A stretch of 64,000 bases of DNA from Leptotrichia sp. oral taxon 847 (GTDB lineage Bacteria > Fusobacteriota > Fusobacteriia > Fusobacteriales > Leptotrichiaceae): assembly GCF_001553645.1 (NCBI RefSeq), contig NZ_CP014231.1, positions 1,922,001 through 1,986,000 on the forward strand, read 5' to 3'. The notes beneath the pieces were generated by a model. The model saw only the letters and a program-made list of their open reading frames with translations, was not told the DNA's origin and did not search any database. The number at the start of each line of letters is the position of its first letter. Position 1 is the first letter of the stretch. Shown here in pieces: positions 37,724 through 46,410 of the stretch. Made by a program: the position numbers and the translations under genes.

Positions 37724-38734
37724 ATGAAAAAGATAATTTTAATTTTGGTAAGTATATTATTTTTAGTGAGCTGTAGTGGGAATATTCCTTTCTCGGAGGA
37801 GGAAAAAGGAGCTTTAAAAAAGGCAAAAACGGAAATTGCTGAAATGAAGAAAAATCCGACAATGGCAGAAAAAGAAAAAATTTTGCAAAAGGGGCTAGAA
37901 GTTCAGGAAAAATATTTACGAATTGGGGTAGTGTATTTTAAAAGTGTGGAAAAGGATATTCCGATGGCAGATTATTATCTGGCAAGAAACTATAGTGCGA
38001 GAGGGGAAAAAGAAAAGGCACTCAAATGGGCAAGAAAAGGCTCGGACAGAGGAGTGAAGGAAGCAAGTGCATTTGCAGGGCAGATATATGCTAATCGTAT
38101 GGAGGAGTTAAATGCGAGAAAGTATTATATAAGGGCAATGGATCAAGGAGATTACAGCGAGGACACCTTGTTTAGAGTATGGGTATATGGAGAAAGGAAA
38201 GAAATTAATAGCGAAGTGGTGGAAGCGTTTAAAAGAAATTTAAATAAAAATATTGAGGTAAAAAATGCTTTGGCTTTTTATTATCAGAGGCACGATCACT
38301 TTGATGAAGCTGAAAAACTTTACAAGGAGCTTGTTAATGAAAAATATCCGAATGCAGAAAGACTTTTAGGGGAACTTTATATGTGGAAAAAAGATTATGA
38401 CAAAGCTGAAGAATGGTTATTAAAAGAATCGGAAAAATTATTTTCACATTCAGAAGACAATGTGAAACGGATTGAAGAAAAAAGAGCAAGATTATTGCGT
38501 CTGTTAGCAGAAGTTTATGAAATAAAAGGAGATTACGGCAAGGCTGAAAATAGTCTTTTAAAAGCAAAAGAACTTGCACATAAGGAACTTGCATTAACAA
38601 GTTTGGTAAAATTGTATGAAAAGCAAGGGAAATATAGTCAAGCTTTGAAAATAAATGAAGAATTGGTAGAATTGAAGAAAACAAAAAAAGAAAAATTAAA
38701 TCATAAAAGAAATAAAAAATGGAGGATTTTATGA
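37724..38734 (+). CDS. TPR/Sel1-repeat lipoprotein
   Basis: A 336-aa lipoprotein (lipobox LVSC, Cys17) made of helical repeats: ADYYLARNYSARGEKEKALK, then further Sel1/TPR units (FDEAEKLYKELVNEKYPNAE; YDKAEEWLLKESE; YGKAENSLLKAKELA). It is probably a protein-binding scaffold on the periplasmic side. It starts a run of similar repeat proteins and broken small genes to 41.3 kb; the next ORF overlaps it by ATGA. Confidence 0.75.
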   Translation: MKKIILILVSILFLVSCSGNIPFSEEEKGALKKAKTEIAEMKKNPTMAEKEKILQKGLEVQEKYLRIGVVYFKSVEKDIPMADYYLARNYSARGEKEKALKWARKGSDRGVKEASAFAGQIYANRMEELNARKYYIRAMDQGDYSEDTLFRVWVYGERKEINSEVVEAFKRNLNKNIEVKNALAFYYQRHDHFDEAEKLYKELVNEKYPNAERLLGELYMWKKDYDKAEEWLLKESEKLFSHSEDNVKRIEEKRARLLRLLAEVYEIKGDYGKAENSLLKAKELAHKELALTSLVKLYEKQGKYSQALKINEELVELKKTKKEKLNHKRNKKWRIL

Positions 38735-38937
38735 GAATAGAAAAAAACGAAAAAGAAATATTTTTAGAATTGCAAATATCTGAGAAAGAATAATTATTTT
38801 TTAATGAGGAATATTTTTTATAGGGTTTGGAATAGAGCAAGAAACATCATCTTTAGTTGATAATAAAATAGAAAAGAACAAAGGTAAAAAACCAAGAGAA
38901 CAAACCTATGACAGCATCCGTGAATGGCTACTATTGT
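38731..38937 (+). pseudogene. Broken small gene after the TPR lipoprotein
   Basis: ATG 38731 (GGAGG just upstream, ATGA overlap) opens a 20-codon ORF (MRIEKNEKEIFLELQISEKE, then stop). Another open stretch at 38823-38937 encodes FGIEQETSSLVDNKIEKNKG and ends DSIREWLLL. They look like the ends of one gene with an internal deletion or frameshifts. Family unknown. Confidence 0.45.
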
Positions 38938-39012
38938 AACTGTAATTTTTAAAAATAAAAAATAAATAATTAGAATAAAAAAATTTAAAATTAGAAAATG
39001 AGAGAGAAAATT

Positions 39013-40248
39013 ATGAATTTATGGAAAATAAGGAACCTTTATATGAAATATTTACCAATACTTTTGCTTATAGCAACATTAAATATAGCTATAAAAAAAT
39101 GTTCTTTACCCGAAGCAGAAGTAAAGAATAATGAAAGAAGCAGTGATTACAAAAAATATATTGAATTGTCAAATTTGGGAGATGGGGAAATAAAGAAAAA
39201 GAATTATAAAAAAGCACTAGAGTATTATGAAAGAGCTAGAGATTATGATAGTAATATGGCAGATGTAAGCATAGCAAATATATATTATAAATTTATAGAT
39301 AAAGAAGAAGGTGAGATACGATACAGGAAAGCATACAATAATGGAATTTTTGAAGTTGCTTATACATTAGGGAATATAGCTTATAGAAAAGGAAACTTTA
39401 ATTTGGCGAAAGAATGGTATTTAAAAGGAAGTGAAAAAGGGAATGAAAAATCAAGTATAGAACTAGCAAAATTATTAATAAGTGAAAATAATGAAATAGA
39501 AGCTAAAAGATTTTTATTGAAAGTTGAAAATGGAAACGAAGCTGAAGGATTTTATTATTTAATGACCATTTATTATAAAGAAGGTAATAAAGAAAAAATT
39601 TATGAATTGAAAAACAAAATGCTTGAAAAAAAAGAAATGAATCAAATATCTGATGAAATGATGCTTAAAATAGGTTTGATGTTAGGAGACAAAAGACAAA
39701 ATAGGTTATTTGAATCAATTAATAATGCGGATAGTTTAATAAGAATAAAAAAATATGAAGAAGCTAAAAGAGAGTATGAAAAAAGTTTAGAATATGGTTT
39801 TGAAGGGAATTATTTTTTAGGTAATATGTATGGTGAGTTAAATAAAGAGACAGAAGCATTAAAATATTATAAAATAGCTTGTGAAAAAGGGGAAATAGGA
39901 ATTGCGGCATACAAAATAGGCAATATTTATGAAGCAAATAATAATTTTATAGAAGCTAAAAAATGGTATCAAATAGGGATTGATTTAGGTGATTCACAAT
40001 CATTAGTTTCATTAGGAACGTTAGAAATGAAAGAAGGGAATGATAAAGAAGCTAAAGAATTATTTTTAAAAGGCACTAATAAAAAAAATGCGGAAGCTAT
40101 ACTTGGGATGATAGCATATTATCAAAAAAATAATGATGTTCAAAAAGCTAAAGAAATGAAAGAAAAAATAATAACAGAGAAAGGGTTATATTATAATGAT
40201 TCAGATATACAGTATGCAGCATTACTAGCCATTTTACCTTATAATTAA
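39013..40248 (+). CDS. Sel1/TPR-repeat membrane-anchored protein
   Basis: A 411-aa protein with an N-terminal hydrophobic anchor (YMKYLPILLLIATLNIAI) and about eight Sel1/TPR-like helical pairs (KKALEYYERARDYDSNMADV; NLAKEWYLKGSEKGNEKSSI; ETEALKYYKIACEKGEIGIA). Function unknown, probably protein binding in the periplasm. ATG 39013 has GAGAG upstream; ATG 38998 in frame is an alternative. It is related in layout to the lipoprotein at 37724. Confidence 0.7.
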   Translation: MNLWKIRNLYMKYLPILLLIATLNIAIKKCSLPEAEVKNNERSSDYKKYIELSNLGDGEIKKKNYKKALEYYERARDYDSNMADVSIANIYYKFIDKEEGEIRYRKAYNNGIFEVAYTLGNIAYRKGNFNLAKEWYLKGSEKGNEKSSIELAKLLISENNEIEAKRFLLKVENGNEAEGFYYLMTIYYKEGNKEKIYELKNKMLEKKEMNQISDEMMLKIGLMLGDKRQNRLFESINNADSLIRIKKYEEAKREYEKSLEYGFEGNYFLGNMYGELNKETEALKYYKIACEKGEIGIAAYKIGNIYEANNNFIEAKKWYQIGIDLGDSQSLVSLGTLEMKEGNDKEAKELFLKGTNKKNAEAILGMIAYYQKNNDVQKAKEMKEKIITEKGLYYNDSDIQYAALLAILPYN

Positions 40249-40266
40249 TCAGGAATGGAGTTTATT

Positions 40267-40594
40267 ATGGAAACAATAAAAGAAATTAAACGATTTAAAT
40301 GTTTAAAAAATAAAATTTATGAAATTAAAGATAAATCAAAAAAAATTGGAAATAGAAATTTTGTTATAATGGCATGTCGTTCTGGAAGTAAAGAAAAATC
40401 GAAAAAATTTGTAGAAGATAATTTAGTAGAAAATTTAGGAGAAAATATTAAAATTGGTGATGTTATAGGTGTAAGAAGAAATAAGGAGACAAGTGTCTGT
40501 ATGTCCTAAATGTCAAGGAAATTATTCAAAAGATAAGTTTATAGAAGGAATTTTATATGAAGCAGGAGGTCCGTGGGATGAAAAATATAAATGA
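40267..40594 (+). pseudogene. Frameshifted small gene with a CPxC motif
   Basis: From ATG 40267 (TGGAG upstream) the product reads METIKEIKRFKCLKNKIYEI, then RNFVIMACRSGSKEKSKKFV, and ends at TAA 40509. One base later the frame resumes as SVCPKCQGNYSKDKFIEGIL and YEAGGPWDEKYK, stopping at 40594. A single 1-nt insertion near 40485-40500 explains it. With its short size and CPxC motif it could be a toxin-like domain; this is a guess. Confidence 0.5.
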
Positions 40595-41031
40595 TGAAAA
40601 ATTATTAAGTTTTGTAGAAAATGAAATTTTAAAGCATAAAAGAGGATTATTCAGAAAAGGAAATAAAAAAATTAAAATTATTAGAGATTTTCAATGAAAT
40701 TATGAATGTTGTTCCTAAAAAAGCAAATAGCATAGGAGACATGTATATAAATTTCATAGGAAGTGATCATATGGCGGTGTATTATTTTGAATATATATGG
40801 ACTATGGAATTATTAATTAAAATTTTAGAAAATTCATCAAAAAACAGGGCAAGAATTATATTTTGTTTATCTGTATTAAATGATTTGTATTATTTTGTAC
40901 TTGATGATTCAGATAAATTTAGTAAAGACGAGTACTGGTCTGAATTTAGAAAAGTAAAAAAATTATTATATCCCTATTCAGATAAATTTTATGATGGATT
41001 ACTTGAAAAAAATGTTGGGAATTGTTGTTGA
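40578..41031 (+). pseudogene. Frameshifted helical protein gene
   Basis: ATG 40578 (AGGAGG upstream, overlapping the previous gene) encodes MKNINDEKLLSFVENEILKH, then the frame breaks near 40640. The rest continues as EDYSEKEIKKLKLLEIFNEI and runs through YYFEYIWTMELLIKILENSS to TGA 41031. The family is not recognised; a small helical immunity-type protein is possible. The next base frame continues as GIVVEDEVVEKMEEKE to TGA 41128, another slipped piece. Confidence 0.5.
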
Positions 41032-41447
41032 AGATGAAGTTGTGGAAAAGATGGAGGAAAAAGAAGTAGAAGAAGAAAAGAAACTTACACCACAGCAGCT
41101 GAGAAAAAATATTTTCTTAAAAGAATGAAAAGGGAAGATAAATGGAAATAGAGAGAGGGGAATCAGTAACGTTTCAAGAATTTTCATAATGAATTATATT
41201 AGATATTGACAATAAAGGAAATCAGATATTTCCTGAATTTTTAAATGATTATATAGTTTATGAAAGATGAGAAGACTTTGGATATTTTAGTTATTAAGGG
41301 GGAGGATATTGAAAAAATTAATATAAATTTGTAAACACAAATATTGTTTTTTTGTAAAAAATGTGGTATTCTTACAATATAAAAATTAATTTTATAATAA
41401 ATACAATTATGTAACTATAATTGTATAAAATGGAAAGGACGAAGAAA
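41032..41447. other. Degenerate tail of the small-gene cluster and rclA upstream region
   Basis: Coding scraps (an acidic Glu-rich stretch to 41128, then short frames to about 41320) without starts, followed by the AT-rich rclA promoter region. Nothing intact. Confidence 0.4.
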
Positions 41448-42821
41448 ATGAAAAAATACGATGCAATAATAATTGGATTTGGAAAAGGTGGAAAAACTTT
41501 GGCAGGATTTTTGGCTGGGAAAGGGCAGAATGTGGCTTTGATTGAGAAATCGGACAAGATGTATGGGGGGACTTGTATAAATATTGGATGTATTCCTACG
41601 AAAAAACTTGTTGATAGTACAAAAGTTCTTAAAAATAAAGGATTAAGCGGTATTGAGGAAAAGGAGAGATTTTATGCGGAAAGTATAAATAATAAAAATA
41701 CATTGATTGGTGCGTTACGTGGAAAAAATTATGAAATGCTGGCTACAAAGGAAAATATTGATATTTACGATGGATTTGGAAGTTTTGCTTCAAAAAATGT
41801 AGTTAATATTGAAAGTAATGGAGAAAATGTTCAGATTGAAGGAGAAAAGATATTTATAAATACAGGTTCAGCTACAATAATTCCTGGTATAAAAGGGCTT
41901 AAAGAAAGTAATCACGTTTATACAAGCACTTCAATTATGGAACTAAAGGAACTTCCTAAAAAATTGACTATTCTGGGAGCAGGGTACATTGGATTGGAAT
42001 TTGCTTCGATGTATGCTGATTTTGGGTCAGAAGTTACGGTTATTGATTTGGCACAAAGACTTATGCCTAGAGAAGATGAAGAAATTGCTGATAGGGCAAA
42101 GGCTATATTTGAGGCAAAAGGAATCAAATTTTTACTGGAATCAAAAATTGAGGAAATCATTGATAAAAATGGAAAAGGATATGTGCAAATTTCACAAGGA
42201 ACAAGCAAGAGCGAAATTGAATCAGACGCAATTCTTGTGGCAATTGGAAGAAAACCTAATACAGAAGGTCTTAATCTGGAAGTGGCAGGAGTAAAAACTG
42301 ACGAAAAAGGTGCGGTTGTAGTTGATGAAACATTGAAAACAACAGCTGATAACATTTGGGCAATGGGGGATGTGAAAGGCGGACTTCAATTTACATATAT
42401 TTCTCTTGATGACTTTAGAATAATAAGGGATAATCTTTACAGTGGTGGAAATAGAACAGTAAACGATAGAAATGTAATTCCATACAGCGTATTCATAAAT
42501 CCACCTTTATCAAGAGTTGGAATGACTGAAAGCGAAGCAATTGCCAAAGGATATGAAGTAAAAACAGGAAGACTTGAAGCAATGGCAATTCCAAAAGCAA
42601 AAATAGAAGGTGTAACAGATGGATTACTTAAAGCAGTTATAGACGCAAAAACAGATAAAATATTGGGATGTACTTTACTATGTAACACTTCCCACGAAAT
42701 GATAAACATTGTTGCTGCGGCCATGAAAGCTGAACAAAAATATACATTCCTGAAAGATATGATATTTACTCATCCGACAATGAGTGAAGCTTTGAATGAT
42801 TTATTTGGGAGCGTGAAATAA
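41448..42821 (+). CDS. rclA: RclA-like FAD/NAD(P)H-dependent disulfide oxidoreductase
   Basis: A 457-aa flavoprotein of the dihydrolipoamide-dehydrogenase/mercuric-reductase class. FAD site IIIGFGKGGKTLAGFL, redox-active pair Cys43 and Cys48 (YGGTCINIGCIPTKK), NAD(P) site ILGAGYIGLEFASMYADFGS, a second FAD motif TADNIWAMGDVKGGLQFTYI and an FTHPTMSEALNDLF end. These match E. coli RclA, a Cu(II) reductase protecting against hypochlorous acid, including the Cys positions. ATG 41448 has AAGGAC upstream. A role against host or oral oxidants is inferred. Confidence 0.85.
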   Translation: MKKYDAIIIGFGKGGKTLAGFLAGKGQNVALIEKSDKMYGGTCINIGCIPTKKLVDSTKVLKNKGLSGIEEKERFYAESINNKNTLIGALRGKNYEMLATKENIDIYDGFGSFASKNVVNIESNGENVQIEGEKIFINTGSATIIPGIKGLKESNHVYTSTSIMELKELPKKLTILGAGYIGLEFASMYADFGSEVTVIDLAQRLMPREDEEIADRAKAIFEAKGIKFLLESKIEEIIDKNGKGYVQISQGTSKSEIESDAILVAIGRKPNTEGLNLEVAGVKTDEKGAVVVDETLKTTADNIWAMGDVKGGLQFTYISLDDFRIIRDNLYSGGNRTVNDRNVIPYSVFINPPLSRVGMTESEAIAKGYEVKTGRLEAMAIPKAKIEGVTDGLLKAVIDAKTDKILGCTLLCNTSHEMINIVAAAMKAEQKYTFLKDMIFTHPTMSEALNDLFGSVK

Positions 42822-43575
42822 AGAAAATAAAACATTTGTAGAATATATAAATTGGGGAGAAATATTTTCTAAAAGTTTTAATAAATTATAGTCAATATAG
42901 GATAATAATATTGTTATATACTTTTGGGATTATAAAATTTATGAATTGGAAAAAATATAAAAAATAAGTCCAACATTAAGGGCTTAACATTAACGAATTT
43001 TATTTAAATTCTTATACTACATTTTAAATAAGAATCAAGATAAATTAGTAATAATTTTTTTAACGCATAAATTGCAATATTAAATGCAACGGTTTTTAAG
43101 CTCATTTAAAATTAATAATATTCCCATTTGAATAAATTTTCTTAGTAAGATGTAACAATAAAAGTTATAACAAATAAAATTTAGAAACTTTATAAATATT
43201 AATGGGAGGAAATATTCACAGATTATTTGATGGAAAATTGAAAAATATACAAAATGCTATGGAAGATGAGATGAGAAAGTATAAGCTAGAAGGTCTTAGG
43301 AATGAAATTACAAGAATTTTAGCAGAAAAAGAATGAAAAAATTGAGAAGATGTTTGAAGATGTATAATATATTTGTGATGTTTTAACAAAAAGACAGCAA
43401 GAAGTCGTAGGCTTTCTACAAGTGGGAGATGAATTGCTTTTTTTGTAAAAAAATTGAAAATAAGGATACGTCTATGATACAATTTTTGTATAAAATATTG
43501 AAGAGAAATCTTAATGATAAATTTCTAAAGAAATAATTAAAAATAATACTCAAAATCAAAAGGAGGTGTAATTTT
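42822..43575. other. AT-rich region without an intact gene
   Basis: 42822-43200 shows no features. 43202-43336 is a 44-codon frame (MGGNIHRLFDGKLKNIQNAM, ending ITRILAEKE) lacking a ribosome-binding site. 43340-43450 holds a further coding-like scrap. The left end of the TnpB element must lie before 43561 but could not be fixed. Confidence 0.4.
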
Positions 43576-44673
43576 ATGAAATATAATTTAGCATTCAAAT
43601 ACAGAATTTATCCAAATAAAGATCAAGAATTATTGATAAACAAGACTTTTGGATGTGTTCGTTTTGTTTACAATACAATTTTGTACACTGCGAATAAAAT
43701 TTATGAAGAAACTGGAAAAAATAAAATAATTACACCTGCCAGTTTGAAAAGTGAAAATCAATTTTTGAAAGAAGTAGATAGTTTGGCACTTTCAAATGCT
43801 CAATTAAATGTAAAACGCTCGTTTACGAATTTTTTCCAGAAGAGAGCAAAGTTTCCAAGGTTCAAATCTAAAAAGAATAATGTTAAAAGTTATACGACAA
43901 ATTGTGTGAACAATTCGATACGAATAGAGGAAAACAAATATTTGGTTTTGCCAAAATTGAAAAGAGTAAAATTGAAATATCATAGAGAAATACCAAAGAA
44001 TTATAGAATAAAGTCGGTAACACTAACAAACAGTAATGGAAATTACTATGTTTCTATTTTGACGGAATTTGAAAAAGAAATCCAAAAAAATCCAAGTAAT
44101 GATAAAGTGATTGGACTTGATTTTTCAATGTCTGAATTATTTGTCAGTTCTGAAAACCAAAGAGCTGATTATCCAAAATATTTTAAGATGTTGGAGAAAA
44201 AATTGAAAAAATTACAAAAATCATTATCGAAAAAAGTAAAATTTTCTAAAAATTGGTATAGACAAAAAGAAAAAATATCAAGATTGCATGAGTATATCAA
44301 AAATTGTCGGAGAGATTTTTTACATAAATTATCAAAAAAATTGTCTGAAACGTATAATGCTGTGGTTGTTGAGGATTTGAATATGAAAGGGATGAGTCAG
44401 GCATTAAATTTTGGGAAAAGTGTAGGAGATAATGGATGGGGAATGTTTTTGAGGATGCTTGAGTATAAACTGATGTTTTTAGGGAAACAATTTTTGAAGA
44501 TAGATAAGTGGTTTCCATCGTCGAAAACTTGTAGTAAATGTGGAAACGTTAAAGAGGAGCTGAAATTATCAGAAAGAAGTTATAAATGTGAGTGCTGTGG
44601 AATTGAAATTGACAGAGATTACAATGCGGCATTGAATATAAGAGACATTGGAAAAGCGATGTTGAAATATTAA
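43576..44673 (+). CDS. tnpB: IS200/IS605-family TnpB, RNA-guided endonuclease
   Basis: A 365-aa protein with an N-terminal HTH_OrfB_IS605 region (YRIYPNKDQELLINKTFGCVRF) and a RuvC core: Asp182 (GLDFSMSEL), Glu266 (VVVEDLNMKGM) and Asp348 (IDRDYNAALN). A zinc ribbon Cys319-x2-Cys322 ... Cys338-x2-Cys341 is present. TnpB proteins cut DNA guided by an RNA from the element's 3' end. All catalytic residues are present, so it looks active. No tnpA lies nearby, so it would depend on a transposase elsewhere. AGGAGG precedes the ATG. Confidence 0.95.
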   Translation: MKYNLAFKYRIYPNKDQELLINKTFGCVRFVYNTILYTANKIYEETGKNKIITPASLKSENQFLKEVDSLALSNAQLNVKRSFTNFFQKRAKFPRFKSKKNNVKSYTTNCVNNSIRIEENKYLVLPKLKRVKLKYHREIPKNYRIKSVTLTNSNGNYYVSILTEFEKEIQKNPSNDKVIGLDFSMSELFVSSENQRADYPKYFKMLEKKLKKLQKSLSKKVKFSKNWYRQKEKISRLHEYIKNCRRDFLHKLSKKLSETYNAVVVEDLNMKGMSQALNFGKSVGDNGWGMFLRMLEYKLMFLGKQFLKIDKWFPSSKTCSKCGNVKEELKLSERSYKCECCGIEIDRDYNAALNIRDIGKAMLKY

Positions 44674-44787
44674 GAAAATAAAAGAAGACAGGGTAGGAAC
44701 TACCCGAAGAGCTTGGTAAATATATTTGGCTAGCAAAAGCAGATACTTCCCAAGAAGCTCCCGCTTTTAAAAGCGGGAGTAGTTCAC
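44674..44787 (+). ncRNA. TnpB element right end / putative omega RNA 3' part
   Basis: Immediately after the tnpB stop. AGCTTGG (44711-44717) can pair with CCAAGaAGCT (44750-44759), and a perfect hairpin CTCCCGCTTTT / AAAAGCGGGAG (44758-44779) closes the element. The end is AGTAGTTCAC. Position and shape fit the guide-RNA scaffold of IS605-type elements, whose guide is taken from the flanking DNA downstream. Confidence 0.55.
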
Positions 44788-44920
44788 TAAATAATAGTTT
44801 AAAAATTATAAATTTTAAAAAATTGAAATTAGAAAAAAGTTTTGATATAATAAATCATATCATTTATTTAATTTTTTTTATGGTTAGAATAACTTTTTAG
44901 AAAGGAGGAAATACAAAATT

Positions 44921-45364
44921 ATGGAATTTTATAATTTTAATTATTTAGAAAACAAAAAACTTATAACCGATAAGTTTTTTCTGGTGATAATGGTTTTAAT
45001 AGTTATATTTCTTTTATTTGCACTTTTTAAATGGTTTAAAGGTAGTATTTCGTTACGGGGAAAGCAGCTTAGTTTACTTGGATTAATCTTTGTAATTTTG
45101 TTTGGATTGTATAAATTTGAAGATTATCAGTCTAAAAATAATAAAGAAAAAATTTATCGAAATTCTGCAAGTGTCATAAAAAAATTGTCTACTAAATTTA
45201 AGGTCAATGAAGATGAAATTTTTATAAATACGCCTGAAATAACTGAGCATACAGTTTATAAAATAAGGAATAAATTTTACCAGATTCATTGGGTTGACAA
45301 CAGCATTTTGGTTGAAGAAATGACAGTACCTTATGTTGATGAGGTAAAAATTGTAAAAGAATAA
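44921..45364 (+). CDS. DUF3290 membrane protein
   Basis: A 147-aa protein with two membrane helices (residues about 20-36 and 50-65) and a soluble C-terminal domain (EDEIFINTPEITEHTVYKIR). DUF3290 genes regularly precede a DUF421 gene, as here. The pair's job is unknown. AAAGGAGG lies upstream of the ATG. Confidence 0.8.
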   Translation: MEFYNFNYLENKKLITDKFFLVIMVLIVIFLLFALFKWFKGSISLRGKQLSLLGLIFVILFGLYKFEDYQSKNNKEKIYRNSASVIKKLSTKFKVNEDEIFINTPEITEHTVYKIRNKFYQIHWVDNSILVEEMTVPYVDEVKIVKE

Positions 45365-45423
45365 TTTACAAAGTAAAAAAATAGTATAAATTTTTTATTG
45401 ATAGAAAGAGAGATGATTTAATT

Positions 45424-46056
45424 TTGGATTTTATAATTCCAGTTGCGATAAAACTTACGATTGGATTTATTGCATTAGTTTTATTTATGAATTTAAATGG
45501 GCGAAGCCAACTTGCTCCGATGTCAACTGGAGATCAAATTGGTAACTATGTACTTGGTGGAATTATCGGTGGTGTAATTTACAACCCTGCCATAACAATT
45601 ATTCAATTCTTAATAGTTCTATTAATTTGGGGACTTTTAATGACAGCAATTGATTTTTTAAAAAATTCCAGTACAGATGTAAAGAATATAATTGATGGTG
45701 GAATTATTTCCTTAGTAAAAGATGGAAAATTAATTCCTGAAAATTTTGCAAAAGCAAATCTTACTATTGAAAATTTTTACACAAAATTGCGAATGAAAGG
45801 AATTATTAAAATATTAGACATTGATGAAGCCTTTGTCGAATCAAATGGTCAACTTACAATTATACAGAAGGATGATGAAAATTTTGCAAGACTTTTAGTT
45901 TCAGATGGAAAAGTTATTGAGGAAAATTTAAAACATATTGGAAAAGATGTCGAGTGGCTGGAAGAAAAGCTAAAAGAATACAATATCACAGATATAAGTG
46001 ATGTTTTTTTGGTAGAATACACCAGTGATGATAAACTTTTTATTGTGAAAAAGTAA
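45424..46056 (+). CDS. DUF421 (YetF-type) membrane protein
   Basis: A 210-aa protein: three N-terminal membrane helices with LNGRSQLAPMSTGDQIGNYVLGG, and a C-terminal soluble part with GKLIPENFAKANLTIENFYT, LRMKGIIKILDIDEAFVESN and GQLTII. This is the standard YetF/DUF421 layout. The start is TTG 45424; no ATG fits. It follows DUF3290 by 59 nt and ends at the terminator at 46082. Confidence 0.85.
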   Translation: MDFIIPVAIKLTIGFIALVLFMNLNGRSQLAPMSTGDQIGNYVLGGIIGGVIYNPAITIIQFLIVLLIWGLLMTAIDFLKNSSTDVKNIIDGGIISLVKDGKLIPENFAKANLTIENFYTKLRMKGIIKILDIDEAFVESNGQLTIIQKDDENFARLLVSDGKVIEENLKHIGKDVEWLEEKLKEYNITDISDVFLVEYTSDDKLFIVKK

Positions 46057-46081
46057 AAAATATTTAAATAATAAAAATTGA

Positions 46082-46116
46082 TTTAGTGATAGGAATATTG
46101 TCACTAAATTTTTTTA
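46082..46116 (+). terminator. Terminator of the DUF3290-DUF421 pair
   Basis: Perfect stem TTTAGTGA (46082-46089) / TCACTAAA (46101-46108), then a T-rich tail. Confidence 0.8.
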
Positions 46117-46233
46117 TTTTATTAAAAAAAATTAAATTTATTTGACAATAATTGACTCGTTTGATAAAATTTTATAGATAAAAAGTTTATTTTTTTATTT
46201 AAATGAAAATTTATAATATTGGAGGTGGATGTT

Positions 46234-46355
46234 TTGAATGAGGAAATTCCAGAAGAGAATTTTAAAAGATTGAATGACTTAAAATTTACAAATTTGTGCA
46301 AATATGAATAAAGGGAATATCTTCGTTGTTGTTATTCTCCCGGTTTTTATTTGCA
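46234..46355 (+). promoter_or_regulatory. mgtE leader: short ORF overlapping a hairpin
   Basis: GGAGG (46221-46225) is followed 8 nt later by TTG 46234, opening a 25-codon ORF ending at TAA 46309-46311. The peptide begins MNEEIPEENF, with acidic residues and a proline next to the start. The ORF end overlaps the left arm of an extended hairpin: TGCAAATA (46297-46304) / TATTTGCA (46348-46355), with an inner GGGAATA / TATTCTCCC. A 17-nt direct repeat AATTTTAAAAGATTGAA occurs at 46258 and 46360. The arrangement suggests leader-peptide control of mgtE. Confidence 0.45.
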
Positions 46356-46410
46356 TAAAAATTTTAAAAGATTGAAAAAATTGGAAATGCAAAAAAGAAA
46401 GGAGATAATG

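Noticed and set aside
41448-42821. Dihydrolipoamide dehydrogenase or mercuric reductase
   Set aside because: The FAD and disulfide regions and the GLQFTYISLDDFR segment fit RclA better, and no lipoyl-enzyme or mer genes are adjacent.
46057-46410. M-box magnesium riboswitch before mgtE
   Set aside because: None of the conserved M-box helices or loops could be recognised; the leader is a short ORF with one extended hairpin.
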